Positions 17,880-27,500 of a stretch of DNA of 64,000 nucleotides are shown in pieces. Within the stretch, counting starts at the first letter, position 1; every line of letters begins with the position of its first letter. The notes below the pieces were generated by a model that saw only the letters and a list, made by a program, of their open reading frames with translations, was not told the origin of the DNA and searched no databases. The stretch is taken from NCBI RefSeq assembly GCF_014642675.1, contig NZ_BMIS01000002.1:124001-188000 (forward strand), read 5' to 3'. A program made the translations under genes and the position numbers. Source of the DNA: Nesterenkonia cremea (lineage in GTDB: Bacteria > Actinomycetota > Actinomycetes > Actinomycetales > Micrococcaceae).

Positions 17880-19136
17880 GTGGCAGCACCGAACAACTAC
17901 CTGGCCGTGATCAAGGTCGTCGGCATCGGTGGCGGCGGCGTCAACGCCGTGAACCGGATGATCGAGGTCGGCCTGCGCGGCGTCGAGTTCATCGCCATCA
18001 ACACCGATGCCCAGGCTCTGCTGATGAGCGACGCGGACGTCAAACTCGACGTCGGACGCGAGCTCACCCGCGGACTGGGAGCCGGCGCGAACCCCGAGGT
18101 CGGCCGTGAGGCCGCCGAGGACCACGCCGAGGAGATCGAAGAGGTCCTGCGCGGCGCCGACATGGTCTTCGTCACCGCCGGCGAGGGTGGTGGCACCGGC
18201 ACCGGCGGCGCTCCTGTGGTCGCCCGCATCGCCCGCTCCCTGGGCGCACTGACCATCGGTGTGGTCACCCGTCCCTTCACCTTCGAGGGCCGCCGCCGTG
18301 CGACCTCCGCCGAGGCAGGCATCGAGGCGTTGCGCGACGAGGTCGACACCCTGATCGTCATCCCGAACGATCGTCTGCTCTCCATCTCGGATAAGAACGT
18401 CTCCGTCCTGGACGCATTCCGCTCGGCGGATCAGGTCCTGCTCTCGGGTGTCCAGGGCATCACCGACCTGATCACCACCCCGGGCCTGATCAACCTCGAC
18501 TTCGCCGACGTCAAGTCCGTGATGCAGGGCGCAGGCTCCGCACTCATGGGCATCGGCTCGGCCAACGGCGAGGACCGCGCGGTCAAGGCGGCCGAGCTGG
18601 CCATCGCCTCCCCGCTGCTGGAGGCCTCCATCGACGGCGCCCACGGCGTGCTGCTCTCCATCCAGGGCGGCTCGGACCTCGGCCTCTTCGAGATCAACGA
18701 GGCCGCACGTCTGGTCCAGGAGGTCGCGCACCCCGAGGCCAACATCATCTTCGGTGCGGTCATCGACGACGCCCTGGGCGACGAGGCACGCGTGACTGTG
18801 ATCGCCGCCGGCTTCGACCAGGTCGACGTGACCTCGGCGCCGCCGCAGCAGGCTCCGGCCCAGCAGGCGCCGCGCACCTCCTCCCCGCAGCCCGCCCGTC
18901 AGGCACCGCCGGTCCCCGGCACCGTGCCGGGCACTGTTCCGGCCGCCGGAGCAGGGGCAGGTGCGCAGACAGCCTCCTCCCAGGACACCGCTCCGCAGGA
19001 GCGCGCCTTCCCAGAGCAGCAGCAGGCAGCCCCTGCTGGGCAGCAGGAGAAGGAGGAGGAGATCCCGGACATCGTGGAGTCGGACTACTCCGGCGGTCGC
19101 AACGACGATCTGGATGTCCCCGACTTCCTGAAGTGA
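17880..19136 (+). CDS. ftsZ: Cell division GTPase FtsZ
   Basis: A 418-residue tubulin homologue that polymerises into the Z-ring. The GTP-binding core includes [12 protein letters not shown] near residue 16 and the tubulin signature GGGTGTG at residues 103-109; the T7-loop residues [11 protein letters not shown] follow. A Pro/Gln/Ala-rich linker of about 100 residues ends in the conserved tail [10 protein letters not shown], which in actinobacteria binds SepF and FtsW. It starts with GTG at 17880. Expression is probably set by the long upstream region rather than by read-through from ftsQ. Confidence 0.97.
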   Translation: MAAPNNYLAVIKVVGIGGGGVNAVNRMIEVGLRGVEFIAINTDAQALLMSDADVKLDVGRELTRGLGAGANPEVGREAAEDHAEEIEEVLRGADMVFVTAGEGGGTGTGGAPVVARIARSLGALTIGVVTRPFTFEGRRRATSAEAGIEALRDEVDTLIVIPNDRLLSISDKNVSVLDAFRSADQVLLSGVQGITDLITTPGLINLDFADVKSVMQGAGSALMGIGSANGEDRAVKAAELAIASPLLEASIDGAHGVLLSIQGGSDLGLFEINEAARLVQEVAHPEANIIFGAVIDDALGDEARVTVIAAGFDQVDVTSAPPQQAPAQQAPRTSSPQPARQAPPVPGTVPGTVPAAGAGAGAQTASSQDTAPQERAFPEQQQAAPAGQQEKEEEIPDIVESDYSGGRNDDLDVPDFLK

Positions 19137-19180
19137 GTCTTTCGGCGAGAACCTTCCCATCGCAGTGACACGGAGGCGAC

Positions 19181-19924
19181 GTGGACACACCGCTCTGGTG
19201 GCATGATGATGCCGCAGGTGGTGTCCGCGTCGCCTTCACGTCTGTCCGGGCAGGAAATCTCGGAACCCATGTGGGCGATCCCGCCCGGGCCCTGGAGAAC
19301 AGGCGCAGCCTGGAGGAGCACCTCGGTCTGGAGGTCGGCTCGGTGCACTACCTCCAGCAGATCCATTCCTCCCGCGTCCTCGACGCCTCCTCCGCGCAGC
19401 TCCCCGGGCCGGAGCAGCCGGCCCCGGAGGCCGATGCCTGGATCTCGCCACGCGGTGTCCAGCCGCTGGCCGTGATGGGCGCGGACTGCCCGCCCATCCT
19501 CTTGGCCGGCGCCACATCCTCCGGCGTGGTCACCGGTGCCGCCCATACGGGCCGGCCGGGACTACTGGGCGGGGTCCTGGAGAATACGGTGAGCGCCATG
19601 CGCAGCCGAGCTCGCGAGCTCAGCGAGCCTGGAGCCATCACCGCCTGGATCGGCCCAGGAGCCTGCGGGCAGTGCTATGAGATCCCGGAAGAGATGGTGG
19701 ATCAGATCGCCGCCGAGCGTCCCGCCATCCGCTCCCGCACCCGCTGGGGCACGGCAGCCCTGGATCTGAAGGCCGAGGCCGCACAGGTCCTCAGTGAGGC
19801 CGGCATCGAGGTGGTGGACACCGCCGGCTGCACGATGGAGGACGAGTCGCTCTTCTCGCATCGGCGAAGCTCCCAGCAGGGTGCCGCGCCCGGGCGCATC
19901 GCCGGGATAATCTGGACGCCGTGA
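19181..19924 (+). CDS. pgeF: Multicopper-oxidase-like purine nucleoside phosphorylase / peptidoglycan editing factor
   Basis: A 247-residue DUF152/YfiH protein. HYLQQIHSSRV, MGADCPPILL and AAHTGRPGLLGGVLE supply the His-Cys-His metal site, and GPGACGQCYEIPEEM is also conserved. Family members have been shown to act on purine nucleosides and to correct wrong residues in peptidoglycan precursors. GGAGG lies seven bases before the GTG start. It follows ftsZ in most actinobacteria. Its stop overlaps the next gene by three bases. Confidence 0.9.
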   Translation: MDTPLWWHDDAAGGVRVAFTSVRAGNLGTHVGDPARALENRRSLEEHLGLEVGSVHYLQQIHSSRVLDASSAQLPGPEQPAPEADAWISPRGVQPLAVMGADCPPILLAGATSSGVVTGAAHTGRPGLLGGVLENTVSAMRSRARELSEPGAITAWIGPGACGQCYEIPEEMVDQIAAERPAIRSRTRWGTAALDLKAEAAQVLSEAGIEVVDTAGCTMEDESLFSHRRSSQQGAAPGRIAGIIWTP

Positions 19925-20688
19925 ACAGCCGATACGCAGAGCAGAGCACCGCAGATCCCCGCACCGCCGAGCTGACGGAGAGCCTTTCGGCCGTTGAACG
20001 GCGCATCACCCGCGCCGTGGAGGCCGCCGGGCGTGAGCAGCGTCCCGAACTCATCGTGGTCACCAAATACTTCCCCGCTGAGGACGTCATCCGGCTCTAC
20101 GACCTGGGAGTCCGGGATGTGGGCGAGAACAAGGACCAGGAGGCCTCCGCCAAGGCCCGCGAGGTGGCCCAGGCGCTGCGGGCACGTGACGCTCAGGCCT
20201 ACGACGCTGACCCGCTGCGCTGGCACTTCATCGGCCAGCTGCAGTCCAATAAGGCCAAGTCGGTGGCCGGCTATGCCCATGCCGTGCACTCGGTGGACCG
20301 CGGCTCGCTCCTGAAGGGACTGAAGAAGGTCGCCGCCGAGCGCGCGGAGCCGCTGGGCTGCCTCATCCAGGTGGACCTGCGCGAACAGGTGGAGGAGGGC
20401 GCCCGCGGGGGAGCCGCACCCGAGGAGGTCCCCGCCCTGGCCGCCGGGATCTCCGAGGCGCAGGGTCTGCGCCTGGCGGGGCTCATGGCCGTGGCCCCCC
20501 TGGGGGAGCCGGCGGAGGAGGCCTTCGCACGGCTGAGTCGGCTGCACGCCGAGCTGCTGGCCGAGCACCCGCAGGCGGGCATGGTCTCGGCCGGGATGAG
20601 CGGTGACCTGGAGCAGGCCGTGGCCCACGGCGCGACACACCTCCGGATCGGACGCGATGTCCTCGGGGAGCGCCCCTATGCCCGGTAG
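19921..20688 (+). CDS. YggS-type pyridoxal phosphate homeostasis protein
   Basis: A 255-residue PLP-binding TIM-barrel protein (COG0325, YggS/PROSC). The lysine of LIVVTKYFPAEDV holds PLP; GVRDVGENKDQEA, WHFIGQLQSNKAK and GMSGDLEQAVAHGATHLRIG are standard family motifs. It has no known catalytic activity and buffers free PLP and amino-acid pools. It starts with GTG at 19921, overlapping the pgeF stop, and lies 48 bp before sepF, the usual order in actinobacteria. Confidence 0.92.
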   Translation: MNSRYAEQSTADPRTAELTESLSAVERRITRAVEAAGREQRPELIVVTKYFPAEDVIRLYDLGVRDVGENKDQEASAKAREVAQALRARDAQAYDADPLRWHFIGQLQSNKAKSVAGYAHAVHSVDRGSLLKGLKKVAAERAEPLGCLIQVDLREQVEEGARGGAAPEEVPALAAGISEAQGLRLAGLMAVAPLGEPAEEAFARLSRLHAELLAEHPQAGMVSAGMSGDLEQAVAHGATHLRIGRDVLGERPYAR

Positions 20689-20736
20689 GCTCGAAGTCGC
20701 GCAGCGAGAACCCGATTCTTCCCCAGGAGACCCCTC

Positions 20737-21408
20737 ATGGCCGGTGCATTCAAGAAGACCATGATCTACCTCGGCTTGGCCGACGGAGACGACTACAGCG
20801 ACGAGAGCTTCAGCAACGAGCAGAAGAGTGCCCCGCGCAGTTCCGAGTCTGCTCCTGAGGCCCGCAGCTCCGCACCTGCCCCCGCCGAGCGTCAGCCCTC
20901 CGCGCGATCCTCTTCGCCGGCTGTCACGGCTCAGCAGGCCACAGGTGCTGTCCCCACCGCAACCGAGAGCAGCGCCGTCGTGCCGCTGAACACCGGGGAG
21001 CAGGCCGGAGCCTCCTCCGTGCAGCAGTACAACAGCAGCAACCTGGCTGTGGACCCTGACTACCGGGCTCCTGTGACCCCGATCAAGCGTGCCCCCTCCT
21101 CCCGCGACGAGAGCTCCGAGATGCGAAAAATCACCACTGTTCACCCGCGTTCCTACAACGACGCCAAGGTCATCGGTGAGTCCTTCCGGGACAACATCCC
21201 GGTCATCATGAACGTCACGGAGATGGGCGAGGCGGAGGCCAAGCGTCTGGTGGACTTCTCCGCCGGCCTGGTCTTCGGCCTGGGTGGGTCCATCGAGCGC
21301 GTCACCAATAAGGTGTTCCTGCTCACCCCGAAGAACGTCGAGGTCCTGGCCGAGGAGCGCGCGGCCGCAGAGGCACCCTCCTCCGCTCAGTTCTTCAACC
21401 AGAGCTGA
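20737..21408 (+). CDS. sepF: FtsZ-anchoring protein SepF
   Basis: A 223-residue protein with the amphipathic membrane-binding start [16 protein letters not shown], a disordered Ser/Ala/Pro linker of about 110 residues, and the C-terminal SepF domain from [16 protein letters not shown] through [16 protein letters not shown] to [13 protein letters not shown]. SepF ties FtsZ filaments to the membrane and replaces FtsA, which actinobacteria lack. AGGAGA precedes the ATG. TAGGCT (20686-20691), overlapping the previous stop, could be a -10 giving a leader of about 40 nt. Confidence 0.93.
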   Translation: MAGAFKKTMIYLGLADGDDYSDESFSNEQKSAPRSSESAPEARSSAPAPAERQPSARSSSPAVTAQQATGAVPTATESSAVVPLNTGEQAGASSVQQYNSSNLAVDPDYRAPVTPIKRAPSSRDESSEMRKITTVHPRSYNDAKVIGESFRDNIPVIMNVTEMGEAEAKRLVDFSAGLVFGLGGSIERVTNKVFLLTPKNVEVLAEERAAAEAPSSAQFFNQS

Positions 21409-21432
21409 ACTGCATCTGCGCCGGCACTGAAG

Positions 21433-21449
21433 TAGTCTGAACCACTGTG
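21433..21449 (+). promoter_or_regulatory. Candidate leaderless promoter of the YggT gene
   Basis: TAGTCT (21433-21438) lies eight bases before the GTG at 21447 and there is no ribosome site between them. The same arrangement recurs at other operon starts in this window. Inferred from spacing. Confidence 0.4.
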
Positions 21450-21734
21450 GATCTCATCACCGCGCCCCTTTACCTGCTGCTGGTCGTCTTCCAGCTGGCT
21501 CTGGTCATCCGGATCATCTTCGACATCACCCAGCAGTACGCCCGATTCTGGCGACCCAAGGGACCAGCCCTGCTGCTGGCCATGTCCGTCTATGCGGTCA
21601 CGGATCCGCCCATCAAGGCGATCCAGAAGCGTGTGCCGCCGCTGCAGCTGGGCGGCGTCGCGCTGGATATGGGCTTCCTCATCACGTTCTTCGCCGTGGT
21701 GATCGCTCAGATGGTGCTGCGCGGCTTCGCCTGA
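21447..21734 (+). CDS. YggT family membrane protein
   Basis: A 95-residue protein with two hydrophobic stretches (about residues 5-25 and 70-92) and the YggT-family central region VYAVTDPPIKAIQKRVPPLQ. The family is found between sepF and divIVA across Gram-positive bacteria and is thought to assist division or osmotic tolerance, but no biochemical role is established. It starts with GTG at 21447 and appears leaderless. Confidence 0.85.
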   Translation: MDLITAPLYLLLVVFQLALVIRIIFDITQQYARFWRPKGPALLLAMSVYAVTDPPIKAIQKRVPPLQLGGVALDMGFLITFFAVVIAQMVLRGFA

Positions 21735-21782
21735 GCCTGTCTGAGGGCCTGCTGAACGCCCCAGGTCGAATGTGAAAGTCTC

Positions 21783-21798
21783 ACTTGAAGGTTCAGGT
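21783..21798 (+). promoter_or_regulatory. Inverted repeat upstream of divIVA resembling the ftsZ operator-like repeat
   Basis: ACTTGAA-GG-TTCAGGT is an imperfect inverted repeat with one mismatch. Its halves match the ACTTGAA and TTCAAGT halves found upstream of ftsZ at 17627-17645, and AAGGTTCARGT is common to both sites. It lies just upstream of a candidate -35 region. Confidence 0.45.
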
Positions 21799-21803
21799 CG
21801 AAG

Positions 21804-21827
21804 GTGAGGAACCCACATGGGTATCCT
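21804..21827 (+). promoter_or_regulatory. Candidate divIVA promoter
   Basis: TATCCT (21822-21827) is a good -10; the matching -35 region about 18 bp upstream is weak. The leader would be about 34 nt and contains GAGGTGA before the ATG at 21868. Confidence 0.4.
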
Positions 21828-21867
21828 GTGCGGTGACCAATGGACTTTTTCGATGAGGTGACACCGC

Positions 21868-22827
21868 ATGGCTCTGACACCAGACGACCTCCTGAACAAG
21901 GAATTCCCGGAGACCAAATTCCGTCCCGGCTATGACAAGGACGAGGTCGACGACTTCCTGGACGAGGTGGTTGTCGAGTGGCGACGGCTGATCCAGGAGA
22001 ATGAGGACCTGCAGGCGCAGGTGACCTCCCTCGAGGAGCAGATCGAGGAGAACCCCTCGAACCTCGAGCCGGACGACCTCAACGACGCTGGCCTCTCCGG
22101 CTACGCCGGAACCTCTGCTGAGGTCACCGGAACTTTCGCTCCCGTCACCGACGAGGAGGAGCAGGAGGAGCCGGCCGAGGCTGAGGAGCCGGCCGCTGAG
22201 GAGTCTGCTGTCAGCGCTCAGCCCGAGTATGCACCAGGCACCGCACCGGCTCAGCGCCGTCCGGAGCCCGCCGAGGCTCCTGCCGCCGCCGCTGCACCGG
22301 CGGCCGACGAGGCCAATTCCGCAGCCGGTGTGCTGGCTATGGCGCAGAAGCTTCACGATCAGTACGTGGCCGAAGGTGAGCAGACCCGCGCGGCTTACAT
22401 CTCCGAGGGTGAGCAGACTCGGGCCGCCTACATCTCCGAGGGTGAGCAGACCCGTGCCCAGTACATCTCCGAGGGTGAGCAGAAGCGTGAGGAGCTGGTC
22501 AACGAAGGCCAGACCACGCGCGATGAGCTCATCGCCGAGGGCGAGCAGACCCGCGAGGAATACGTCACCGAAGCTGAGCGCAAGCGCCAGGAGATCGTGA
22601 CCGAGGCCGAGACCCGCGCCAACACCATGATCGAAGAGGCCGAGCTGACCTCCTCCCGGACGCTGTCCGCCCTGGAGCGGAAGAAGTCCGAGCTGGAGGG
22701 CAAGGTCACCGAGCTCACCAGCTTCGAGCGCGACTACCGCGCCCGTCTGAAGGACTACATCGAGGGCCAGCTCAACGATCTCAACAGCCGCGGCTCCATC
22801 GAGAAGGAGACCACCGGCGCCGAGTAG
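21868..22827 (+). CDS. divIVA: DivIVA/Wag31 polar growth organiser
   Basis: A 319-residue coiled-coil protein. The N-terminal DivIVA domain (MALTPDDLLNKEFPETKF, then DKDEVDDFLDEV) binds curved membrane; after it comes a Glu/Ala/Pro-rich linker, then eight to nine 11-residue repeats of the type YISEGEQTRAA from residue 166, and a C-terminal coiled coil. In actinobacteria DivIVA recruits the wall-growth machinery to poles and septum and is essential. The hendecad repeat block, with four nearly identical DNA units, is the unusual feature. GAGGTGA precedes the ATG. Confidence 0.95.
   Translation: MALTPDDLLNKEFPETKFRPGYDKDEVDDFLDEVVVEWRRLIQENEDLQAQVTSLEEQIEENPSNLEPDDLNDAGLSGYAGTSAEVTGTFAPVTDEEEQEEPAEAEEPAAEESAVSAQPEYAPGTAPAQRRPEPAEAPAAAAAPAADEANSAAGVLAMAQKLHDQYVAEGEQTRAAYISEGEQTRAAYISEGEQTRAQYISEGEQKREELVNEGQTTRDELIAEGEQTREEYVTEAERKRQEIVTEAETRANTMIEEAELTSSRTLSALERKKSELEGKVTELTSFERDYRARLKDYIEGQLNDLNSRGSIEKETTGAE
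22363..22494 (+). repeat. 33-bp tandem repeat inside divIVA (four near-identical units)
   Basis: Four units of 33 bp each encode Y(V/I)(A/S)EGEQ(T/K)R plus two residues. Units two to four are almost identical at the DNA level; degenerate units continue to about 22659. Eleven residues is three turns of a right-handed-leaning coiled coil. Confidence 0.9.
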
Positions 22828-22849
22828 GAGAGCCGCTCAGTGTCGCCTG

Positions 22850-22895
22850 GAGAAGGGGCGGCGGGGGACCGATGCGTCCCCTGCCGCCCCTTCTC
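22850..22895 (+). terminator. Intrinsic terminator after divIVA
   Basis: GAGAAGGGGCGGCGGGGGA (22850-22868) pairs with TCCCCTGCCGCCCCTTCTC (22877-22895) over 19 bp with one G-U pair. No T-run follows. It separates divIVA from lspA. Confidence 0.7.
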
Positions 22896-22917
22896 GCATG
22901 CGCACAGAGACACAGAG

Positions 22918-22932
22918 TAAGGTGGATGGGTG
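22918..22932 (+). promoter_or_regulatory. Candidate leaderless promoter of lspA
   Basis: TAAGGT (22918-22923) lies six bases before the GTG at 22930, with no room for a ribosome site. Confidence 0.45.
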
Positions 22933-23529
22933 TCTGAATCGGTTGCCGGATCCTCCCGCCCGCAGCGGGGCCCCACGCGCAGAGCTGCCCTGATCCTCGC
23001 GGCCCTCATGGCGGTGGGAGCCTGGGTGCTGGACCAGGGGACCAAGCTCTGGGTGGAGCGCACCCTGGAGCTCCATGAGCAGGTGGAGGTCCTGCCTCCG
23101 GTGCTCTACTGGCGGCACCACCTCAACCCCGGAGCCGCCTTCTCCATGGGGACCGATCACACCTGGTTCTTCACCCTGATCATGACGGCTGTGCTGATCT
23201 TCGTGATCTGGCACTCCCGGAAGCTGGGCGGCTCCTGGCCCTGGACCCTGGGGCTGGGCGGACTGGCCGGCGGCGTGGCCGGCAATCTGACCGACCGCCT
23301 CTTCCGGCCCATGCACCCCGCCGACGGCGGAGAGCACGTCTTCGGCCTGGGCGCGGTGGTTGACTTCATCGCCGTGCCGAACTTCGCGGTGATGAACGTG
23401 GCCGATATCTTCATCACCTGCTCCATGATCGGGATGTGCCTGCTGATGCTCACCGGCCGCAACATCGACGGGAGCCGTGAAGGACGCGAGAGCGAGCCCG
23501 CGGATGCTGAAGAGGACAGCGCCGGATGA
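22930..23529 (+). CDS. lspA: Lipoprotein signal peptidase
   Basis: A 199-residue membrane aspartic protease that cleaves the signal peptide of prolipoproteins after Lgt has acted. Four hydrophobic segments are visible. The catalytic Asp pair lies in GGVAGNLTDRLF and in NFAVMNVADIFI; VLDQGTKLWVE and LNPGAAFSMG are further family motifs. GTG start, apparently leaderless. Its stop overlaps the next gene as ATGA. The partner lgt is at 54887-55888. Confidence 0.94.
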   Translation: MSESVAGSSRPQRGPTRRAALILAALMAVGAWVLDQGTKLWVERTLELHEQVEVLPPVLYWRHHLNPGAAFSMGTDHTWFFTLIMTAVLIFVIWHSRKLGGSWPWTLGLGGLAGGVAGNLTDRLFRPMHPADGGEHVFGLGAVVDFIAVPNFAVMNVADIFITCSMIGMCLLMLTGRNIDGSREGRESEPADAEEDSAG

Positions 23530-24482
23530 GCCTCGAGGAGACCACCTTCACCGTGGACCCCGCCTCCGGAGGGCGCCGGGCCGACGCCGTGCTCTCGGCC
23601 CAGTTCGAGATCTCCCGCACGGAGGCCGCCCAGTGGCTGGCCGCCGGATTCGCCCGTTGGGGCCAGGACCGGACGCAGGGACGTGCGGCCGGAGCCCCGA
23701 TCAAGAAGTCTGAGAAGCTGGACGCCGGAGCAGTCATCACCGTGGAGGTCCCGGAGCAGGAGGACCCGCTGGCAGTGAAGGAGGAAGTCGTGCAGGATCT
23801 GAGGCTGCTGCATGAGGACGAGGATCTCGTAGTCGTGGACAAGCCGGTCGGCGTTGCGGCTCATCCCTCCCCGGGGTGGAGCGGCCCCACTGTGATCGGC
23901 GGACTGCTCGGCCAGGGCGTGGAGATCGCCACCTCCGGAGCGCAGGAGCGCCGCGGCATCGTCCATCGCCTCGATGTGGGCACCTCCGGGATCATGGTGG
24001 TGGCCAAGACGGAGCGGGCCTACAGCGTGCTCAAGGACGCCTTCCGCGACCGGACGCCCAAGAAGACCTATCACGCGCTGGTCCAGGGCCTGCCGGATCC
24101 GGTGGACGGCACCATCGATGCCCCCATCGGTCGCCATCCGGGACATGACTGGAAGTTCGCCGTGCTCGACGGCGGCCGGGAGTCCCGCACGCATTACCGC
24201 CTGCTGGAGGCCTATGGCCGGGCCAGCCTGATGGAGATCCAGTTGGAGACCGGCCGCACCCACCAGATCCGGGTGCACTTCTCGGCCATGGGCCATCCCT
24301 GCGCCGGGGATCTGACCTATGGGGCGGATCCGCGCATCGCCTCGGATCTGGGCCTGACCCGGCAGTGGCTGCATGCGGTGGAGCTGGGCTTCACCCACCC
24401 CGCCTCCGGGGAATGGGTCAGCTTCCGTTCGGAGCATCCGCAGGATCTGGCTCAGGCTTTGGACATTCTGGAGAACGGCTGA
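23526..24482 (+). CDS. RluD-type rRNA pseudouridine synthase
   Basis: A 318-residue RluA-family enzyme. An S4-like N-terminal region is followed by the catalytic HRLDVGTSGIMVVAKT, whose Asp attacks uracil, and by LETGRTHQIRVHFSAMGHP, the RNA-binding arginine segment. RluD converts uridines in helix 69 of 23S rRNA; the exact target here is inferred. VGTSG replaces the proteobacterial KDTSG as is usual in actinobacteria. The ATGA overlap couples it to lspA. Confidence 0.9.
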   Translation: MSLEETTFTVDPASGGRRADAVLSAQFEISRTEAAQWLAAGFARWGQDRTQGRAAGAPIKKSEKLDAGAVITVEVPEQEDPLAVKEEVVQDLRLLHEDEDLVVVDKPVGVAAHPSPGWSGPTVIGGLLGQGVEIATSGAQERRGIVHRLDVGTSGIMVVAKTERAYSVLKDAFRDRTPKKTYHALVQGLPDPVDGTIDAPIGRHPGHDWKFAVLDGGRESRTHYRLLEAYGRASLMEIQLETGRTHQIRVHFSAMGHPCAGDLTYGADPRIASDLGLTRQWLHAVELGFTHPASGEWVSFRSEHPQDLAQALDILENG

Positions 24483-24500
24483 GGAAGGGGACCGGAGACT

Positions 24501-27500
24501 ATGGCCACGAGCGGCGATTTCGTCCACCTGCATAACCACACCGAGTACTCCATGCTCGATGGGGCCGCCAAGATCGGTGAGCTCTTCGAACAGACCCAGA
24601 ACCTCGGGATGCCTGCTGTGGCCACCACTGACCACGGCTTCCTCTTCGGGGCCTATGAGTTCTGGAAGACCGCCCAGCAGTATGACGTCAAGCCCATCAT
24701 CGGGCTGGAGGCCTATCTGACCCCGGGCACGCACCGCTCCGAGCGTCGGCGTGTGAAGTGGGGCGACGGTGTCGTGGGCCAGAAGGACGTCTCCGGCGGC
24801 GGTGCATATACGCATATGACCATGTGGGCGGAGGACACCGCCGGCATGCACAATCTCTTCCGGCTGGGGTCACTGGCCTCCATGGAGGGCTACTACTTCA
24901 AGCCCCGTATGGACCGGGAGCTGCTTCAGACCTACGGCAAGGGCATCATCGCCACCACCGGCTGCCCCTCCGGTGAGATCCAGACCCGCCTGCACCTGGG
25001 CCAGTACGAGGAGGCCAAGCGGGCCGCCGGCGAGTTCGAGGACATCTTCGGCAAGGGCAACTTCTACTGCGAGCTGATGGACCACGGCCTGGAGATCGAG
25101 CGGAAGGTCAAGAACGACCTGCTCAAGCTGGCCAAGGACCTGAACCTGCCGCTGGTGGCCACCAACGACCTCCACTACACCCACCAACACGACCACAAGT
25201 CCCACGGGGCGCTGCTGTGCGTGCAGTCGAACGCCACGCTGGATGACCCCAACCGGTTCAAATTCGACTCGGAGGAGTTCTTCCTCAAGTCTCCGGCGGA
25301 GATGCGCGACCTCTTCCGCGACTTCCCGGAGGCCTGCGACAACACTCTGGAGATCGCCGAGCGCTGCCAGGTGGAGTTCGACGAGTCGGCCTCCTATATG
25401 CCGAAGTTCCCCACTCCGGAGGGGGAGACCGAGGACACCTGGTTCCGCAAGGAGGTGGAGCGCGGGCTCGACTACCGGTTCCCGGGCGGCATTCCCTCCG
25501 ATGTGCGTGACCAGGCCGAGTACGAGATCGGCATCATCAACCAGATGGGCTTCCCGGGCTACTTCCTGGTGGTGGCCGACTTCATCAGATGGGCCAAGGA
25601 GAACGGGATCCGTGTGGGACCCGGCCGAGGCTCCGGTGCAGGCTCCATGGTGGCCTATGCCATGCGCATCACCGACCTGAACCCGCTGGAGCACGGCCTG
25701 TTCTTCGAGCGGTTCCTCAACCCGGACCGTGTCTCCATGCCCGACTTCGACATCGACTTCGATGATCGTCGCCGCTCCGAGGTCATCGACTATGTGGTGC
25801 GCAAATACGGCGATGAGCGCGTGGCGATGATCGTCACCTACGGCACCATCAAATCCAAGCAGGCGCTGAAGGACTCAGCCCGTGTGATGGGTGAGCCCTT
25901 CTCCACCGGTGATCAGCTGACCAAGAAGATGCCGCCGGACGCCCAGGGCAAGCCCATGCCGTTGGGGGAGATCTACGACGAGAAGTCGGCCCGCCACTCC
26001 GAGGCCGGCGAGATGCGTGAGTTCCTGGACTCCGATCCGCGGATGAAGGAGATCTTCGATCTGGCCTCCGGTCTGGAGGGCCTGAAGCGCCAGTGGGGCG
26101 TGCATGCGGCCGGCGTCATCATGTCTTCGGATCCGCTGCTGGACATCATTCCGCTGATGAAGCGTGAGCAGGACGGCGCCATCATCACCCAGTTCGACTA
26201 TCCGATCTGTGAGTCGCTGGGTCTGATCAAGATGGACTTCCTGGGGCTGCGCAACCTCACGATCATCTCCGACGCCCTGGAGAACATCCGGAAGAACCGG
26301 GGCGTGGACATCGACCTGGAGACCCTGGAGCTGGACGACCGTCCCTCTTATGACCTGCTGGCCAGCGGCAAGACCCTCGGCGTCTTCCAGCTGGACGGTT
26401 CGGGCCTGCAGTCGCTGCTGAAGGCGATGAAGCCCGATAACTTCGAGGACATCTCCGCGACCATCGCCCTCTACCGTCCTGGTCCGATGGGCGCGAACTC
26501 GCACACCAACTACGCACTGCGCAAGAACGGAGCGCAGGAGGTCACCCCCATCCATCCGGAGCTCGCCGAGCCCCTGGAGGAGATCCTCTCCACCACCTAC
26601 GGCCTGATCATCTATCAGGAGCAGGTGATGGCCATCGCCCAGAAGGTGGCCGGCTACTCCCTGGGCCAGGCGGACATCCTCCGCCGTGTGATGGGTAAGA
26701 AGAAGAAGGCCGAGCTGGATAAGCAGCAGGTCGGTTTCTTCGGCGGTATGACGGAGAACGGCTTCTCCGAGGAGGCCGCCCAGGCGCTGTGGGACATCCT
26801 GCTGCCCTTCTCCGACTACGCGTTCAACAAAGCCCACTCCGCGGCCTACGGACTGATCGCATATTGGACCGCCTTTCTGAAGGCCAACTACCCGGCTGAG
26901 TACATGGCGGCGCTGCTGACCTCTGTGGGTGAGAACCGCGACAAGCTGGCCATGTACCTCTCCGAGTGCCGCCGCATGGGCATCACCGTCTCCGCCCCCT
27001 CGGTCAACGACTCCGCGCTGACCTTCACCCCGGTGGGTGATGACATGATCCGCTTCGGCATGGGTGCTGTGCGCAATGTGGGCTCCAATGTGGTGGCCGG
27101 CATGGTGGAGGCCCGCGAGGAGCAGGGAGCCTATGAGAGCTTCTCCGACTTCCTCAAGAAGGTCCCCATGCACGTCTGCAATAAACGGACCATCGAGTCG
27201 ATGATCAAGGCCGGTGCCTTCGACGAGCTGGGCCATACCCGCCGCGCCCTGGTCACGATCCACGAGCAGGCCGTGGATCAGGCGATCAGCCATAAGAAGA
27301 AGTCTCAGCAGTATGAGACCGACATCTTCGGCGCGATGGCCGGCGAGGACTCCGATATGGGCGACATCGACGGTGTGGCCGTCCCGCAGATGCCCGAATG
27401 GGATAAGAAGGACAAGCTGGCGTTCGAGCGCGAGATGCTGGGGCTCTATGTCTCCGACCATCCGCTCCAGGGCCTGGAGCGCGTGCTGGCCCAGCACGCC

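Noticed and set aside
22363..22659. CRISPR-like tandem repeat
   Set aside because: The 33-bp units are contiguous with no spacers and encode in-frame coiled-coil repeats of DivIVA.
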